The position numbers and the translations under genes are program-made. 64,000 nucleotides of DNA from Lapillicoccus jejuensis (GTDB lineage: Bacteria > Actinomycetota > Actinomycetes > Actinomycetales > Dermatophilaceae), in assembly GCF_006715055.1 (NCBI RefSeq), contig NZ_VFMN01000001.1, positions 1,984,001 to 2,048,000 on the forward strand, written 5' to 3'. Within the stretch, counting starts at the first letter, position 1; the number at the start of each line of letters is the position of its first letter. A model generated the notes under the pieces. That model was not told the origin of the DNA. It did not search any database and saw only the letters and a list, made by a program, of their open reading frames with translations. Of the stretch, positions 60,045 to 64,000 are shown one piece after another.

Positions 60045-60602
60045 GTGACCACCAGCGAGACCACCGCCCCGCCCACCGACGACGAGGCGGTCGCGGCCGC
60101 CGCCGAGACCGTGCTGCGCGACTGGCTCGGCGAGAACGACCTCGAGTGGGAGCTGGGGGGTCGGCGCGGTGAGTACGTCGTCACGCTGCCCGGGGAGAAG
60201 AAGCTCAAGACCGTCGTCTCGGTCGTCATCAAGCCGCGGCAGACCAGCGTCTCGGCCTTCGTCATCCGCCACCCCGACGAGAACGAGGGCGAGTTCTACA
60301 AGGCCCTGCTGCGCCGCAACCTGCGGATGCCCTCGCTCGCCTACGCGGTCGACGCGTCGGGCGACGTCTACGTCAAGGGGGAGGTGCCGACGGCCGGCGT
60401 CGACGCCGAGACGGTCGACCGGCTCCTCGGCGTCGCCCTCGACGCGGCCGACTCACCCTTCGACGACCTGCTCGTCATCGGCTTCCTGTCCTCGATGCGG
60501 AAGGAGTGGGCCTGGCGGGTCTCGCGCGGCGAGTCGCTGCGCAACCTCGAGGCCTTCCGCCCGCTCCTCGAGCGCGCCGGCGACCCGCCCCCCGCCGACT
60601 GA
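60045..60602 (+). CDS. YbjN-domain protein
   Basis: A 185-residue type III secretion chaperone-like/YbjN protein: GEYVVTLPGEKKLKTVVSVV, VSAFVIRHPDENEGEFYKAL, LAYAVDASGDVYVKGEVP. The same gene follows mshA in many actinobacteria. GTG 60045 is 3 bp after the mshA stop. The role is unknown. Confidence 0.88.
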   Translation: MTTSETTAPPTDDEAVAAAAETVLRDWLGENDLEWELGGRRGEYVVTLPGEKKLKTVVSVVIKPRQTSVSAFVIRHPDENEGEFYKALLRRNLRMPSLAYAVDASGDVYVKGEVPTAGVDAETVDRLLGVALDAADSPFDDLLVIGFLSSMRKEWAWRVSRGESLRNLEAFRPLLERAGDPPPAD

Positions 60603-60609
60603 AGGACGA

Positions 60610-60695
60610 ACACCCCACTTGTTGCTGCTCCTTGACCCACCGGTGGACGGCCCGCCGCCCGCGGATCGGTCAAGAAGCAGCAACACGTGGGGTGT
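60610..60695. repeat. Convergent-junction repeat, copy 3 (full hairpin)
   Basis: ACACCCCACTTGTTGCTGCT (left) and its near-complement AGCAGCAACACGTGGGGTGT (right), continued inward by CCTTGACC/GGTCAAGA, form a 28-bp stem with two mismatches and a 30-nt GC-rich loop. It lies between the converging ybjN and katG genes. Confidence 0.8.
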
Positions 60696-60712
60696 CCTCC
60701 CACGCACGCGGA

Positions 60713-60741
60713 AGGGGCGGGAGCCGCTGGCTCCCGCCCCT
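60713..60741. terminator. Hairpin terminator downstream of katG
   Basis: AGGGGCGGGAGCC and GGCTCCCGCCCCT form a perfect 13-bp stem with a GCT loop, 17 bp from the katG stop. Confidence 0.75.
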
Positions 60742-60758
60742 CCGTCGTGCCTATCGCG

Positions 60759-63519
<2,761 letters not shown>

Positions 63520-63539
63520 GTCTCCACCCTTCCCCGTGA

Positions 63540-63556
63540 ACTTGAACGAGTCAAGT
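63540..63556. promoter_or_regulatory. FurA operator-like palindrome
   Basis: ACTTGA-ACGAG-TCAAGT is a 17-bp palindrome 21 bp before the furA start. On the furA strand it contains TTGACT, a good -35 sequence, so repressor binding would block the promoter. Confidence 0.7.
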
Positions 63557-63636
63557 CTCGAGGGGGTCAGGATTCCGTACGGAGTGCCTGTGAGACACCC
63601 GGGGCGCGTCCGGGAGGGCGCACTAGGGTGACGCGC

Positions 63637-64000
63637 ATGACCTCCACCCTCGTCCTGCTCCGCCACGGCGAGAGCGTCTGGAACGCCAAGAACCTCTTCA
63701 CCGGCTGGGTCGACGTCGACCTGTCCGACACGGGCCGCAGCGAGGCCGTCGCCGGCGGCCGGATGCTCGCCGACGCGGGCGTGCTGCCCGACGTCGTGCA
63801 CACCTCGGTGCTGCGCCGGGCGATCACCACCGCCCACCTCGCGCTCGACGCCGCCGACCGGCACTGGATCCCCGTCCGGCGCGACTGGCGGCTCAACGAG
63901 CGCCACTACGGCGACCTGCAGGGCAAGGACAAGAAGCAGACGATGGAGCAGTTCGGCGAGGAGCAGTTCATGCTCTGGCGTCGCTCCTACGACACCCCGC
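63637..64000 (+). CDS. gpmA: 2,3-bisphosphoglycerate-dependent phosphoglycerate mutase (runs off right edge)
   Basis: The first 121 codons of a d[23 protein letters not shown] with the catalytic His in [29 protein letters not shown] and [18 protein letters not shown]. Interconverts 3- and 2-phosphoglycerate in glycolysis. TAGGGT lies 7 nt before the ATG, so the message is probably leaderless. The gene continues past base 64000. Confidence 0.95.
   Translation, partial: MTSTLVLLRHGESVWNAKNLFTGWVDVDLSDTGRSEAVAGGRMLADAGVLPDVVHTSVLRRAITTAHLALDAADRHWIPVRRDWRLNERHYGDLQGKDKKQTMEQFGEEQFMLWRRSYDTP

Overview
The window is very GC-rich bacterial DNA (flanks roughly 70% GC or more) with GTG/TTG starts, -10 elements of the TANNNT type placed 6-8 nt before start codons, and actinobacterial gene sets: mycothiol synthesis (mshA, mshD), furA-katG, glnR, ppk-mutT1, an XRE-hbhA pair, DUF2516, YbjN and a type VII secretion cluster. 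A member of the Actinomycetia, probably Micrococcales and perhaps Intrasporangiaceae, is the best guess; the family-level placement is inference.

Left flank (1-2.6 kb): the 5' part of an endonuclease V gene with a coupled zinc-ribbon protein; a GntR regulator with a palindromic operator at its start; and acdS (ACC deaminase). A tRNA-Lys(TTT) gene follows. A 42-bp direct repeat of its 5' half (2577-2618 and 17758-17799) brackets about 15 kb of lower-GC DNA, an integrative, formerly conjugative element. The element holds, in order: a fused AAA ATPase-TOPRIM protein (OLD/PARIS-like, candidate phage defence), 12-bp tandem repeats, a tyrosine integrase, two paralogous small proteins, a hypothetical protein, a small membrane-protein operon, a possible oriT-like inverted repeat, a replication-relaxation-like protein, an FtsK/TraB-like transfer ATPase broken by an IS3-family insertion sequence, a DUF2958 protein, a PIN-like/DUF433 toxin-antitoxin pair, and a 640-residue protein ending in a HEPN-type R-X4-H motif. 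Potential defence or toxin genes lie at both ends of the element, with integration and transfer functions in the middle.

Right of the element the chromosome resumes: MFS exporter, small zinc protein, a tiny 23-codon gene closed by a strong terminator, an aldehyde dehydrogenase, then secreted proteins (RCC1-repeat protein, GH76 mannanase, S53 and S1 proteases), a conserved hypothetical, a PspC protein with a collagen-like tail, and a compact T7SS locus (eccC diverging from two WXG100-type genes, eccD and eccB; no mycosin seen). After a conserved hypothetical and a candidate structured RNA comes a phosphate region: pstSCAB with a PHO box, mutT1, ppk and mshD overlapping in one direction, a secreted 5'-nucleotidase, and glnR.

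The last 15 kb is housekeeping: MoaD-like protein, membrane protein, DsrE protein, nitrobindin-like protein, Fur-family regulator plus YgfZ, a BKACE enzyme, XRE-hbhA, asparaginase, D-Tyr-tRNA deacylase, DUF2516, cupin, methyltransferase, mshA-ybjN, katG-furA, and the start of phosphoglycerate mutase. Three convergent gene ends here carry a related inverted-repeat family with the core CCCCACATGTTGCTG. The most promising unexplained items are the HEPN protein and ATPase-TOPRIM protein on the element, the apparent replacement of the tRNA promoter by element DNA, the convergent-junction repeats, the 23-residue repeated peptide gene, and the candidate RNA near 37.6 kb.
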